NCBI RefSeq assembly: GCF_020991085.1
Contig: NZ_CP087719.1
Span: forward strand, 5,069,001-5,133,000
Length of the DNA stretch: 64,000 bases
DNA from: Roseomonas sp. OT10
Lineage (GTDB): Bacteria > Pseudomonadota > Alphaproteobacteria > Acetobacterales > Acetobacteraceae
Direction of reading: 5' to 3'
Shown here: piece by piece, positions 56,122-64,000 of the stretch
Layout of the letters: each line of letters opens with the position of its first letter
Position numbering within the stretch: the stretch's first letter is position 1
The notes under the pieces: generated by a model
The model's input: only the letters and a program-made list of their open reading frames with translations
The model's database searches: none
What the model was told of the DNA's origin: nothing
Position numbers and translations under genes: made by a program

Positions 56122-56709
56122 ATGCCCCTCACCCCACCCACCCCCTGGACCCCGCTCACCGACCTCCAGTTCCACGCCCTCCTCCCCTACCTCCTCCCGC
56201 GTGCCCCCCAGGGGCGCCGGGTCTCCGACCTCCGCGCCCGCATGGACACCATCTTCCACCTCACCCACACCCGCGCCGCCCCCTGGCGCGACCTCCCGCC
56301 CGAACACGGCTGCCCCGACACCGTCTCCCGCTTCTTCCGCCGCCTCACCCATGCCGGCCTCTGGCACCGCCTGCTGGAGGCCCTGGCGGACGCCGCCCCG
56401 GACCACCCCCTCCGCACCCTCGAATACGCCATCTGCCGCGCCACCCGCCGCGCCGCGCGGCTGGGCGGCTTCCGCCTCCTCGTCCTGATCCGCCGCCTGG
56501 GCTTCCGCACCGCGCTCGACGCCCCGCCCTGGCTGCTCCCCGACCCGGTTTTGTCCGAAACCCTGCGCCGCACCCCGGTTCCGGCGGCCGAATCCGCCAC
56601 CCGCCTGCCGCGTCCCGCCCGCGACGCGCTGCGGGCGCTCGCCGCCCTTCATCGCGCCGCCGCCGGCCGCGCCCGCATCCGCCGCTCCGTCCGGCTCGCC
56701 TGGCCATGA
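56122..56709 (+). CDS. Orphan protein with IS5/IS402-type transposase N-terminal domain
   Basis: A 195-residue protein. Its first 90 residues (LTDLQFHALLPYLLPRAPQG, RVSDLRARMDTIFHLTHTRA, WRDLPPEHG) match the DNA-binding DUF4096 domain that begins IS5-family transposases. No catalytic DDE domain follows; instead the rest is an Arg/Ala/Leu-rich region. There are no flanking terminal repeats visible, and codon use is native and high GC. It is either a fossil or a domesticated DNA-binding gene. The ATG at 56122 is preferred to an upstream one. It precedes argG by 110 bases. Confidence 0.6.
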   Translation: MPLTPPTPWTPLTDLQFHALLPYLLPRAPQGRRVSDLRARMDTIFHLTHTRAAPWRDLPPEHGCPDTVSRFFRRLTHAGLWHRLLEALADAAPDHPLRTLEYAICRATRRAARLGGFRLLVLIRRLGFRTALDAPPWLLPDPVLSETLRRTPVPAAESATRLPRPARDALRALAALHRAAAGRARIRRSVRLAWP

Positions 56710-56818
56710 CCCGCCGCCCCCCGGGAAACCCCGCCCCCGCCATGCCCGCTTGCGGCTTGTCCGCGCCGAATCGCTGCGGCACATCCATGCGGCATTCCGG
56801 TGAAAGGGCCCCCGCGCC

Positions 56819-58054
56819 ATGGCGGTGAAAGACGTGAAGAAGGTGGTGCTCGCCTATTCGGGCGGGCTCGACACCTCCGTGATCCTGAAGTGGCTCCAGA
56901 CGACCTACCGGGCGGAGGTGGTGACCTTCACCGCCGACCTCGGCCAGGGCGAGGAGCTGGGCCCGGCCCGCGACAAGGCGAAGCTGCTGGGCATCAAGGA
57001 GGAGAACATCTTCATGGACGACCTCCGCGAGGAGTTCGTCCGCGACTTCGTCTTCCCGATGTTCCGCATGAACGCCCTGTACGAGGGCATGTACCTGCTG
57101 GGCACCTCGATCGCCCGCCCGCTGATCGCCAAGCGCCAGATCGAGATCGCCGAGGCCGTCGGCGCCGACGCGGTGGCGCATGGCGCGACCGGCAAGGGCA
57201 ACGACCAGGTCCGCTTCGAGATCGCCTACTACGCGCTCAAGCCGGACGTGAAGGTGATCGCCCCCTGGCGCGAATGGGACCTGACCAGCCGCACCCGGCT
57301 GATCGAGTTCGCCGAGCAGCACCAGATCCCCATCGCCAAGGACAAGCGCGGCGAGGCCCCGTTCAGCGTGGACGCCAACCTCCTGCACAGCAGCAGCGAG
57401 GGCAAGGTGCTGGAGGAGCCGTGGGACGAGCCGCCGGAGGTCGTCTGGCAGCGCACGATCAGCCCCGAGGCGGCGCCGGACAAGGCGACGGAGATCGTGA
57501 TCCAGTTCGCGCACGGCGACCCGGTGGCGATCAACGGCGAGACGCTGTCGCCCGCCGCGATGCTCACGAAGCTGAACGCCCTGGGCAAGGAGAACGGCAT
57601 CGGCCGGCTCGACCTGGTGGAGAACCGCTTCGTGGGCATGAAGTCCCGCGGCTGCTACGAGACCCCGGGCGGCACCATCCTCTACACGGCGCACCGCGCG
57701 ATGGAGAGCATCACGCTGGACCGCGAGGCGGCGCACCTCAAGGACAGCCTGATGCCGCGCTATGCGGAGCTGGTCTACAACGGCTTCTGGTTCTCGCCGG
57801 AGCGCCGGATGCTGCAGGCGCTGGTGGACCAGAGCCAGCACAGCGTGAACGGCGAGGTGCGGCTGAAGCTCTACAAGGGCAACGTGATCGTCACCGGCCG
57901 CCGCTCGCCGGACAGCCTGTACTCGATGAAGCACGTGACCTTCGAGGACGACCAGGGCGCCTACGACCAGGTGGACGCCCAGGGCTTCATCAAGCTCCAG
58001 GCGCTGCGCCTGCGCCTCGGCGCGATGGCCGGCCGCAAGGGCGGCGCGCTGTAA
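56819..58054 (+). CDS. argG: Argininosuccinate synthase
   Basis: A 411-residue cytoplasmic enzyme that joins citrulline and aspartate with ATP in arginine biosynthesis. The PP-loop [16 protein letters not shown] is near residue 11; downstream are [15 protein letters not shown] and the citrulline-binding [12 protein letters not shown] region, followed by [19 protein letters not shown]. Length fits type-I ArgG of alphaproteobacteria (about 400-410). The ATG at 56819 has no strong ribosome site but the N-terminus matches the family. It is a single gene, not part of an arg cluster. Confidence 0.96.
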   Translation: MAVKDVKKVVLAYSGGLDTSVILKWLQTTYRAEVVTFTADLGQGEELGPARDKAKLLGIKEENIFMDDLREEFVRDFVFPMFRMNALYEGMYLLGTSIARPLIAKRQIEIAEAVGADAVAHGATGKGNDQVRFEIAYYALKPDVKVIAPWREWDLTSRTRLIEFAEQHQIPIAKDKRGEAPFSVDANLLHSSSEGKVLEEPWDEPPEVVWQRTISPEAAPDKATEIVIQFAHGDPVAINGETLSPAAMLTKLNALGKENGIGRLDLVENRFVGMKSRGCYETPGGTILYTAHRAMESITLDREAAHLKDSLMPRYAELVYNGFWFSPERRMLQALVDQSQHSVNGEVRLKLYKGNVIVTGRRSPDSLYSMKHVTFEDDQGAYDQVDAQGFIKLQALRLRLGAMAGRKGGAL

Positions 58055-58094
58055 TGCGGCGCGGGGCGGCGCCGGCTGGCCGCCCCGCCGTCCC

Positions 58095-58373
58095 TTACAA
58101 CGCGGGCGGGACGGAAACCGGCCAGAGATGCCGGAACGCCCCGCCGCTGAGGCGCAGGCCGACCTCCGTCAGCGCCATCTGGAGCATCGGCAGGGCCAGC
58201 AGCACGAGGCTGAGCACCAGCAGCACCCGCCACAGCGCGCCGCGCGGCAGGGTGGCGAGGGTCTGGACCATCAGGTCCAGCGGAGATGAGGACGGGGCAG
58301 GGGCGGCGAGAGCGGGCACGGCGGGGGACCTCCGGGGCGTTCGGGTCCGCCATCCTGGCGGGACGTGTCTCAT
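58095..58373 (-). CDS. Small membrane protein, hypothetical
   Basis: A 92-codon frame with one clear hydrophobic helix (WRVLLVLSLVLLALPMLQMA). The first 34 residues are Pro/Arg-rich and uncertain; an ATG at 58271 starts immediately before the conserved-looking part and would yield 58 residues. No domain recognised. It lies alone between argG and the EamA exporter gene. The existence of the protein is plausible but unproven. Confidence 0.4.
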   Translation of the reverse strand: MRHVPPGWRTRTPRRSPAVPALAAPAPSSSPLDLMVQTLATLPRGALWRVLLVLSLVLLALPMLQMALTEVGLRLSGGAFRHLWPVSVPPAL

Positions 58374-58419
58374 TTCACGCGACGAAGCTGAATCGCCGGT
58401 GAACGCGACGCCCCTTTCC

Positions 58420-59295
58420 TCAGCCCGCCCGGCGCGAGCGGAACAGCAGCATCAGCCCGGCCAGGGTGATCGCGCCGCCGATCAGGTCGGCCCAGCCCAG
58501 CACCTCGCCCAGGAACCCCCAGCCGATCAGCGCCGCGACCGGCGGCGCCAGGAGCTGCAGCGCGGCGGCGGTGCTGGGCGGGAATCGGCGCAGCATCACG
58601 AACAGCAGGGCATAGCCGCCCACCCCCACCACCAGGATGGTGAAGACGAGGCTGGCGAGCGTGGCCGGGGCGGCGTGCTGCGGCGGCGCGCCCTCGATCA
58701 GCAGGGCGAGGGGCAGCAGCAGCAGGGCGCTGACCAGGCTCTGGCCGAAGGTGGCGGCCCAGAGGTCCACCCGCCCGCGCGCCGGGGCGAAGACCAGCAG
58801 CCCCGCCGCCTGGGACGCGGCGCCGAGCAGGGCGAAGAGGAAGCCCAGCCCCTCGCCCGCATGCAGCCCGCCGGCCACCCGCGCCCCGCCCAGCAGTGCG
58901 ACGCCCGCCCAGCCCAGGCCCAGCCCGGCCCAGGCGGCGGGCCCGAGGCGGCGGCCGAACAGCGTGACCTCGCCGAGCGCCACGAAGAGCGGCGAGGCGG
59001 CGGTGATGACGGCCACGAGGCCGGAGGGGATGCGCGCCATGCCCATCCAGGACAGGGCGAGGTAGCCGCCCGTCCCCACCAGCCCCAGCAGCCCGACGCG
59101 GACGAGATCGCCGCCGCGCGGCAGCCGCTGGCGGAAGGCCAGCATCAGGCCGAGGAGCAGCGGTGCGGTGAGGGCGAAGCGGATGGCCAGCGCCCAGAGC
59201 GGCGTCCATTCCAGCACCACCACCTTGGCGCTGTTGAAGGCCAGGCCCCAGATGACGACGAACAGGGCGACCAGCCCCAGATCGGCTGGCCGCAT
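58420..59295 (-). CDS. EamA family (DMT superfamily) transporter
   Basis: A 291-residue membrane protein with ten helices in two EamA repeats. The first repeat has VIWGLAFNSAKVVVLEWTPL near the N-terminus and the second has APPVAALIGWGFLGEVLGWA near the end. Members usually export amino acids, nucleosides or drugs. Start at the ATG at 59295; the longer frame enters folD. It follows folD by about five bases and probably belongs to the yggT-DUF167-folD unit. The substrate is unknown. Confidence 0.88.
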   Translation of the reverse strand: MRPADLGLVALFVVIWGLAFNSAKVVVLEWTPLWALAIRFALTAPLLLGLMLAFRQRLPRGGDLVRVGLLGLVGTGGYLALSWMGMARIPSGLVAVITAASPLFVALGEVTLFGRRLGPAAWAGLGLGWAGVALLGGARVAGGLHAGEGLGFLFALLGAASQAAGLLVFAPARGRVDLWAATFGQSLVSALLLLPLALLIEGAPPQHAAPATLASLVFTILVVGVGGYALLFVMLRRFPPSTAAALQLLAPPVAALIGWGFLGEVLGWADLIGGAITLAGLMLLFRSRRAG

Positions 59296-59300
59296 GGCGG

Positions 59301-60161
59301 TCAGCCCCCCTGTCTGGTGGGGGCGCGTCTGGCCAGGGCGGCTTGGACGGTGTTCTCCAGCAGGCAGGCGATGGTCATCGGCCCCACCCCGCCGGGGACG
59401 GGGGTGATGGCGCCGGCATGCGGCAGCGCCTCGGCGAAGGCGACGTCGCCGACCAGCCTGCCCTCGGCGGTGCGGTTGATGCCCACGTCGATCACCGTGG
59501 CGCCGGGTGCCACCCAGTCGCCGCGGATCATCTCCGCGCGGCCCACGGCGGCGACGAGGATCTCCGCCCGTCGGCATTCGGCGGCGAGGTCGCGGGTGCG
59601 GGAATGCGCGACGGTCACGGTGGCGTCCCCCCCCAGCAGCAGCAGGGCGGCGGGCTTGCCGACGATGGTGCTGCGCCCGACCACCACGGCCCGCGCCCCG
59701 CGGGGGGAGACGCCCGCCTCCTCCAGCAGCAGCATGACGCCGCGGGGGGTGCAGGGCACCAGGCCGGGCCGCCCGAGGGCCAGCGCCCCCTGGTTGACCG
59801 GGTGGAAGCCGTCCACGTCCTTGGCCGGGTCGATAGCGTCCAGCACCGCCTCGGTGCGGATATGCGCGGGCAGCGGCAGTTGGACGAGGATGCCGTCCAC
59901 CGCCGGGTCGTCGTTCAGCCGGCGCACCAGGGCGAGCAGCTCCGGCTCGGTCGTCGCCTCCGGCAGGTGCAGGGTCTCGCTCTCCAGCCCCGCCTCGCGG
60001 GCGGCGCGGTCCTTGTTGCGGACGTACACGCCGCTGGCCGGGTCCTCGCCGACGCGCACCACGCGCAGCCCGGGGCGGAAGGGCAGGGCGGCGACGCGTT
60101 CGGCCAGGGCGGCACGCCGCCGCGCGGCCAGGGCCTTGCCGTCGATCAGCCGGGCGGTCAT
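59301..60161 (-). CDS. folD: Bifunctional methylenetetrahydrofolate dehydrogenase / cyclohydrolase
   Basis: A 286-residue cytosolic enzyme of one-carbon metabolism that interconverts 5,10-methylene- and 10-formyl-tetrahydrofolate. Markers: the catalytic [20 protein letters not shown] segment (Tyr and Lys), [43 protein letters not shown] and [14 protein letters not shown] near the C-terminus. Length and motifs match standard FolD. Its ATG overlaps the stop of the DUF167 gene by four bases. Confidence 0.96.
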   Translation of the reverse strand: MTARLIDGKALAARRRAALAERVAALPFRPGLRVVRVGEDPASGVYVRNKDRAAREAGLESETLHLPEATTEPELLALVRRLNDDPAVDGILVQLPLPAHIRTEAVLDAIDPAKDVDGFHPVNQGALALGRPGLVPCTPRGVMLLLEEAGVSPRGARAVVVGRSTIVGKPAALLLLGGDATVTVAHSRTRDLAAECRRAEILVAAVGRAEMIRGDWVAPGATVIDVGINRTAEGRLVGDVAFAEALPHAGAITPVPGGVGPMTIACLLENTVQAALARRAPTRQGG

Positions 60162-60475
60162 GCGAAGCTCTCCAGTGCGGCGGCGAGCGCAGCCGGATCG
60201 CCGCGCGCCACCAGGGTCTTCTCCCGCGCGGCGGCGCCGGCGGTGAGCGTGACGGCAGAGGGCGGGACGCCCAGCGCCTTGGACAGGGCCGCGATCACCG
60301 CGGCATTGGCCTTGCCGTCCGTGGGCGCGGCCGAGACGGCCACCCGCAGCCGCGGCCCGTCCGGCCCGGCGACCACGCCGGTGATGCCGGGGCGCTTCGC
60401 CTTGGGCTGGGCCCGTACCCGCACCTCCAGCCCCTCGGGGCGGGTGCGCCAGGCGGTCAGTTCAGGGCCGGCCAT
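60158..60475 (-). CDS. DUF167 (YggU-like) family protein
   Basis: A 105-residue small protein of the DUF167 family. The signature [15 protein letters not shown] near residue 17 and [20 protein letters not shown] in the middle are typical. Function unknown in bacteria. It overlaps the yggT stop by 19 bases upstream and the folD start by four bases, an arrangement (yggT, DUF167) that recurs in many proteobacteria, and is translated from the same message. Confidence 0.88.
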   Translation of the reverse strand: MAGPELTAWRTRPEGLEVRVRAQPKAKRPGITGVVAGPDGPRLRVAVSAAPTDGKANAAVIAALSKALGVPPSAVTLTAGAAAREKTLVARGDPAALAAALESFA

Positions 60476-60747
60476 AGGGTGGTGGCGATGAAGATGCGCA
60501 GTGCCTGCAACAGGAGGATCAGGATGACGGGCGAGATGTCGATGCCGCCCAGATTCGGCAGGAACCGGCGGATGGGGCGCAGCGCCGGCTCGGTGATCCG
60601 CTCCAGGAAGTCGCCGATGGTCCAGACCAGCCGGTTGCGGCTGTCCAGCACACCGAAGGCCATCAGCAGGCTGAAAACGGCGGCGATGATCAGCGCCCAG
60701 ACGTACAGGCCGATGAGCTGGTCGATGAACCAGAAGAGGGCTGCCAT
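60457..60747 (-). CDS. YggT family membrane protein
   Basis: A 96-residue protein with two hydrophobic helices (about 6-28 and 66-90) separated by a conserved loop containing [20 protein letters not shown], the YggT signature. YggT proteins have been linked to cell-division and osmotic tolerance, with no defined mechanism. The ATG at 60747 is preferred; the longer frame starts with Pro-rich, tRNA-overlapping sequence. First gene of the yggT-DUF167-folD unit. Confidence 0.9.
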   Translation of the reverse strand: MAALFWFIDQLIGLYVWALIIAAVFSLLMAFGVLDSRNRLVWTIGDFLERITEPALRPIRRFLPNLGGIDISPVILILLLQALRIFIATTLWPALN

Positions 60748-60885
60748 GCCGATCCTTGTCCCAAATCCAGGGCGGGGAGGTCCCGATGTATGGGGCCGGG
60801 GCGGCATGGGCAAGCAGGGCCCGGAGGTTCGGGCGCTTGACGGACCATCAGGACTGGGCAATAAGCCGCCCGCCTTCGCGGGCAT

Positions 60886-60961
60886 GGGGCTGTAGCTCAG
60901 TTGGGAGAGCGCCTCGTTCGCAATGAGGAGGTCAGGGGTTCGATTCCCCTCAGCTCCACCA
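60886..60961 (+). tRNA. tRNA-Ala (anticodon CGC)
   Basis: A 76-base cloverleaf with encoded CCA. The acceptor stem GGGGCTG with CAGCTCC has the alanine-specific G3-U70 pair. The anticodon stem CCTCG/TGAGG encloses TTCGCAA, giving anticodon CGC. T-arm GGGGTTCGATTCCCC is standard. The 3' half of this gene borders an integrase gene and is the probable attachment site of the element on its right. Confidence 0.97.
60937..60961 (+). other. Probable integration site (att) in the 3' end of tRNA-Ala
   Basis: Tyrosine-recombinase elements commonly recombine within the T-arm and acceptor end of a tRNA and regenerate it. The integrase-like gene begins its 3' end about 80 bases away. The matching right-hand copy of this sequence is expected beyond base 64000, so the core cannot be confirmed here. 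Confidence 0.5.
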
Positions 60962-61004
60962 CTGCTTCGCTTAGGCTATTGTTATCCATCGAGATTTCCT
61001 TCCA

Positions 61005-61036
61005 GTTGGCTACCGGGTGGCCGCCCGGTAGCCAAC
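61005..61036. terminator. Hairpin between tRNA-Ala and the integrase gene
   Basis: Perfect 13-base arms (61005-61017 and 61024-61036) with a six-base loop. It lies just past the 3' end of the integrase gene on the minus strand and some 45 bases after the tRNA on the plus strand. It could terminate either transcript. No T-run on either side. Confidence 0.55.
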
Positions 61037-61042
61037 GCCCTT

Positions 61043-62068
61043 TCACGTTTCGGTCCTGGCCGGCCTCGCCAACCTGGGCACCGTGCGCGCCGCAACCCGG
61101 CGCTGGTTCACCTCCCGCGTGTAGTGCTCCACCATCTTCAAGCTCTGCCCGGTGATGGAGCTGATCTCGTGCGGTGTGCATCCCGCCTCGGCCAGCCGGC
61201 AGCAGGTGGCCTTGCGCAACCCATGGGGCGGCGCAGTCACGCCAGCATCGGCGGCGCAGCGGCGGAACCAATTGTAGAAGGCGGTCTGCGATGCGAAGGG
61301 GGCGCCGAGCTGCGTCATTAGGAAGGCAAGGTGCCCGCCGGGATGGGCGGCCAGCGCCTCCTCCAGCTCGGAGTGCTTCGGGATCGCCAGCTCCTTCCCC
61401 GTCTTCTGCTGCCGCACCAAGATTGCTCCGCCCTGGACGTGCTGCGGACCCATGCGGATCACGTCGCCGGATCGCTGGCCGGTGTAGAGCAGCAGAGCCA
61501 GCGCTAGGCGGGCGCGGGTGCCCAGCGGGTGCTTCGCCTCAAAGGCGGCAATGTCCTCTTCCGTCCAGGTCGCGTGCGGCTTGGCCTTGTAGCGGGGCGG
61601 GCGCACGTCACGGGTCGGCACGTCGCCGCGCATCCCGACGTCGAACGCATGATGCAGCACCTGCCGCAGCACGTTCAGCAGGGCGCGGGCGGCGGCCGGG
61701 GTCTTGGCGCGGCGGGAGACGATGGCGCGAATGTGCGCCGGCTGGAGGCCAGCCACGGCGTCGTCGCGATGCTCCTTCAGCAGCTCCTCGAAGATGCGCC
61801 GATAGCGGTCCTGGCTGCCTTCGGTCAGGCTGGTGAAGCGGGCGGAGGAGTACCAGGAGACGGCCAGGGCGGCCATGCTGCCGGGCCTCGTGCGACGATG
61901 CCCGATGGGGGGCGCCTCGCCCTGCTAGGCCGCCTGATAGGCCGCCATGAACTCGGCGCTGCCGGGCTGCCCATGCAGCCGCACCTTCACCCGCCCCTTG
62001 CGGAAGTAGCGGTAGGTCACCCGCCCTTTCCGGAACTCGTGGATGTAGTCCAGCTTGATCCGCGTCAT
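61043..62068 (-). pseudogene. Tyrosine-recombinase integrase interrupted by an in-frame TAG
   Basis: Two open segments lie in the same frame. The first, from the ATG at 62068 (MTRIKLDYIHEFRKG), supplies the usual N-terminal DNA-binding strands and ends in ...MAAYQAA. A TAG at 61925-61927 follows, and the frame then continues without change as QGEAPPIGHRRTRPGSMAAL into the core domain. The catalytic domain is complete: Arg in TGQRSGD, His-x-x-Arg in HGLRK, and Tyr in MVEHYTREV. A single C-to-T change from CAG would explain it. The ATG overlaps the stop of the excisionase gene. Start of a truncated core from 61876 would lack the arm-binding part. Probably immobilised. Confidence 0.82.
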
Positions 62069-62322
62069 GCTTCCAGCACCCGATCCCAGGAGTTGGAACC
62101 ATCCTTGCCCTTCCCGCCGCGGCGGGGGAGGAGCCGGCACGCGGCGCGCAGCTCCTCCGTGTCCCACAGGGTGCGCGCGTCCACCTTCCGCGGCTCCGGC
62201 ATCCGCCCGTCCTCCACCATCTCGTCAAACTTGGTCGAGGACACGCCCACCAGGGCCGCCGCAGCCTCGCGGGCGACCAGGAAGGGCAGGATGCCGGGCG
62301 GCAGGTGGTCGTAGTGCGCCAT
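62065..62322 (-). CDS. Excisionase / AlpA-like DNA-binding protein
   Basis: An 85-residue protein with a MerR-like winged-helix: FLVAREAAAALVGVSSTKFD then VEDGRMPEPRKVDARTLWDT, the pattern of phage excisionases and AlpA regulators (helix-turn-helix and a Pro-Arg wing). Such proteins direct excision and can control expression of satellites. It begins inside the portal gene stop and ends on the integrase ATG, so the three form one transcription unit on the minus strand. Confidence 0.75.
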   Translation of the reverse strand: MAHYDHLPPGILPFLVAREAAAALVGVSSTKFDEMVEDGRMPEPRKVDARTLWDTEELRAACRLLPRRGGKGKDGSNSWDRVLEA

Positions 62323-63509
62323 CAGCCCTGCGCGCCCTCCACCGGCTGCTGCTGGCCCTGCTGCGCCGCCGCCGGCCGCGGGTTCCAGCCCTCCACCTCG
62401 CGCACCTCGTTGGGGTCGAGGATCTGGTTGCGCACGGCGATCTCGTGCGCCTTCCACCGCGCCTCGTAGTCGCCGCGCATGAGGCCGGAGAGGTCCACCT
62501 CCAGCGTCAGGTCGGAGCCGGTGCCGAAGATGGAGCGGGAGAACTCCGCCTCGATCTTGCGCGCCCAGGGCGTGAGGCTGAACTGCGCGAACCAGAGCGC
62601 CGCCTGCTGCGAGTTGGTGAAGGTGTTGTGCGTGTAGTCCTGCACGATGGGCGGCGGCACCTGGAACAGCCGGCACAGCTCCTCCACCGTGAAGCGCCGC
62701 GACGCCAGCACCTCGGCGTCCTCCGGGCTGACGGAAAGGGCCTTCCATTCCATGCCCTCTTCCAGCACCAGTACCCGGCGGGCGTTGCGCGTGCCGGTGA
62801 TGCTGTCTGTGATCTGCGCCCGCAGACGTCGCACTGCATCGTCGCTCAGGGTCTTGGGATGCGTGACCGAGCCGGAGGGCGTCGCCTGGTTTTGCCACAG
62901 GCTGCCGGTCCACTCCTGGAGCGCGGTGGCGCTGCCCAGCACCTCCGGCGCGCGGCTGATCCGGCTGCGGCCGATCAGCCCGTCGTCGCTGCGGTCGCGC
63001 AGGTGGAACACCTCGTCGGCCAGGTAGCGCCGCACGCCGCCGGCATCCTGCACCACGTCGTAGGCCAGCCGTCCGGACGGCAGGGTGTAGAGCTGGAGCT
63101 TGCCCCAGGGGATCGGCCGCAGCGCGGTGATGCGCCCGGCGCCGTCGTACTCCAGCGCCAGCACCGCGTTGCCGTGCAGCAGCACCTGCGCCATCAGCCA
63201 CTCGATCATGTCGGGCCAGGTCTGGTGCGCGTTCGGCCGGCGGATCAGGCGGGCCACCGGATGCGACGGCACCTCCTCCCGCCCGCCAGGCGTCACCCGG
63301 TAGACGTAGGCCGGCAGGCTGCCCATGGTCGAGCTGATCGCGCCGACGCAGGCCGAGACGGTGGACAGGTTCTCCGCCAGGCGGGCGTTGACGTAGACGC
63401 CCGAGGCGGTGGGGCGGATGCCGAAGGCCGCGGCATAGCCCGCAGGGTCGGAGAGGGGCGCCGCGCGCTTCTCCGTCCGGCCCAGCAGGCGGGCGAGGAG
63501 GCCAGCCAT
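62322..63509 (-). CDS. HK97 family phage portal protein
   Basis: A 395-residue portal protein, the dodecameric ring through which DNA enters the capsid. Matching features: an N-terminal helical segment, VSACVGAISSTMGSLPAYVY, the DEVFHLR segment, GSATALQEWTGSLWQNQATP and the C-terminal FQVPPPIVQDYTHNTFTNSQ, which is a hallmark of the HK97 portal family. The ATG at 63509 overlaps the protease stop. The C-terminal 30 residues are Gln-rich. It lies directly beside the integration genes, which is unusual for a temperate phage. Confidence 0.9.
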   Translation of the reverse strand: MAGLLARLLGRTEKRAAPLSDPAGYAAAFGIRPTASGVYVNARLAENLSTVSACVGAISSTMGSLPAYVYRVTPGGREEVPSHPVARLIRRPNAHQTWPDMIEWLMAQVLLHGNAVLALEYDGAGRITALRPIPWGKLQLYTLPSGRLAYDVVQDAGGVRRYLADEVFHLRDRSDDGLIGRSRISRAPEVLGSATALQEWTGSLWQNQATPSGSVTHPKTLSDDAVRRLRAQITDSITGTRNARRVLVLEEGMEWKALSVSPEDAEVLASRRFTVEELCRLFQVPPPIVQDYTHNTFTNSQQAALWFAQFSLTPWARKIEAEFSRSIFGTGSDLTLEVDLSGLMRGDYEARWKAHEIAVRNQILDPNEVREVEGWNPRPAAAQQGQQQPVEGAQG

Positions 63510-64000
63510 CACAGCGTCTCCAGGAAGCGGGCGCGGGCGGCTGCCGCGGCGCCCTGGGCGGTCCGGCTGCGGGCCTGGACGGTGGTGGCGGCATAGGCGG
63601 GCCAGGCATGGACCACCGACACCTCCAGCAGCTCCACCGCGCGCAGCTCGCGCTTGTCGGCCGCGGGCCATGCCTCGTCCTTCACCCGGAAGGAGAAGGA
63701 CATGCCGCCCAGGTCGCGCCGCTCGGCCAGGGCGAGGATGTCGCGCCCCAGGCTAGTATCCGGCACGTCCAGGGAGAAGTGCAGCCCGCGGGTGTCCTCC
63801 GCGAGCCGCAGCGTGCCCGAGGCGGTGCGCGCCAGCAGCCGGCCGGGGTCGTGGTCCACCAGGGCGAGCACGTCGCCCCCGGCGGCCAGCGACGCCCGGA
63901 AGGCGCCGGTGCGGATCGTCTCGGTGAAGCCGCCGATGTGGGCCTCGGCCGCGAACACCGCGGCGTAGCCCTCCAGGCGGCGGCCGGCGGCGCGCAGCTC
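63509..64000 (-). CDS. HK97 family prohead protease, N-terminus off the window
   Basis: The visible 163 residues cover most of a U35/HK97-type prohead protease. Landmarks: FTETIRTGAFRASLA near the left, LVDHDPGRLLARTASGTLRL with the catalytic His, and GGMSFSFRVKDEAWPAADKR with the catalytic Ser. The protein should continue to the right of base 64000; the frame is open there and begins ...RRLEGYAAVFAAEA. This enzyme trims the scaffold of the major capsid protein, whose gene is expected further right. Confidence 0.88.
   Translation of the reverse strand, partial: ELRAAGRRLEGYAAVFAAEAHIGGFTETIRTGAFRASLAAGGDVLALVDHDPGRLLARTASGTLRLAEDTRGLHFSLDVPDTSLGRDILALAERRDLGGMSFSFRVKDEAWPAADKRELRAVELLEVSVVHAWPAYAATTVQARSRTAQGAAAAARARFLETL

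Larger units (their letters stand above)
60962..64000 (-). mobile_element. Integrated phage or capsid-forming satellite, left end (runs off the window)
   Basis: From the tRNA rightward: integrase, excisionase/AlpA-like protein, HK97-type portal and prohead protease, all on the minus strand with four-base overlaps. Structural capsid genes lie right beside the integration genes, with no repressor, replication or lysis genes in between in the part visible. That order fits a compact prophage, a gene-transfer relic or a capsid-forming satellite island. The right end is outside the window. Confidence 0.65.

Noticed and set aside
60886-60961. A second attachment core at the other tRNA-Ala (25422-25497)
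   Set aside because: The two tRNAs share conserved tRNA sequence only; no integrase or element border adjoins the GGC copy.

Overview
The window is high-GC DNA (by eye about 70% G+C) that reads like the chromosome of an aerobic alphaproteobacterium. A Roseomonas-like member of the Acetobacteraceae is the best guess. This is inferred from the cyoABCD quinol oxidase followed by SURF1 and a RegB/RegA pair, the AapJQMP amino-acid transporter, the many uptake systems and the style of the intergenic repeats. No rRNA or other taxonomic marker is present, so the assignment is an inference.

Layout. 0-2.6 kb: tail of a binding protein and two Gfo/Idh/MocA oxidoreductases. 2.6-15.2 kb: a catabolic block with LysR, RidA, a dipeptide-type ABC transporter (one gene fuses permease and ATPase), a DAO-type FAD oxidase and a divergent hydantoinase/oxoprolinase pair hyuAB. 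15.3-23.6 kb: an MHS transporter, then cyoABCD, surf1, regB and regA in one tight same-strand run. 23.8-25.5 kb: a two-subunit 3-oxoacid CoA-transferase and tRNA-Ala(GGC). 26-34.8 kb: a small hypothetical gene, Kup, AapJQMP and an ornithine-cyclodeaminase-like gene. 35-44.9 kb: a secreted PQQ-type sugar dehydrogenase with RTX and Calx-beta modules, a PBP1 with a small degenerate histidine-kinase-like partner, MscS, DUF2254, and a TetR/MHS pair.

Accessory DNA. At 45.2-48.5 kb lies a lower-GC defence island: a DUF3223 gene followed by a Hachiman system (hamA nuclease, hamB helicase). Both ham genes are shifted out of frame, each inside a short tandem repeat. At 54.5-56.0 kb a VapBC module is coupled to a strongly AT-rich HNH nuclease gene. 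At 60.9-64.0 kb an integrated element enters next to tRNA-Ala(CGC). It shows an integrase broken by one in-frame TAG, an excisionase, an HK97 portal and a prohead protease, and it runs off the right edge. The 49-60.8 kb remainder is housekeeping: a methyltransferase, IalB-like protein, rlmN, glutathione peroxidase, a phytase-like esterase, argG, an EamA exporter, folD, DUF167 and yggT.

The most unusual non-coding signal is a roughly 340-415 bp interspersed element present four times (about 5.2, 25.7, 28.7 and 37.4 kb). It is built from five or six conserved hairpins. Its imperfect base pairs are wobble pairs on one and the same strand, and one hairpin has changed sequence while staying palindromic, which suggests a structured RNA rather than a plain DNA repeat.
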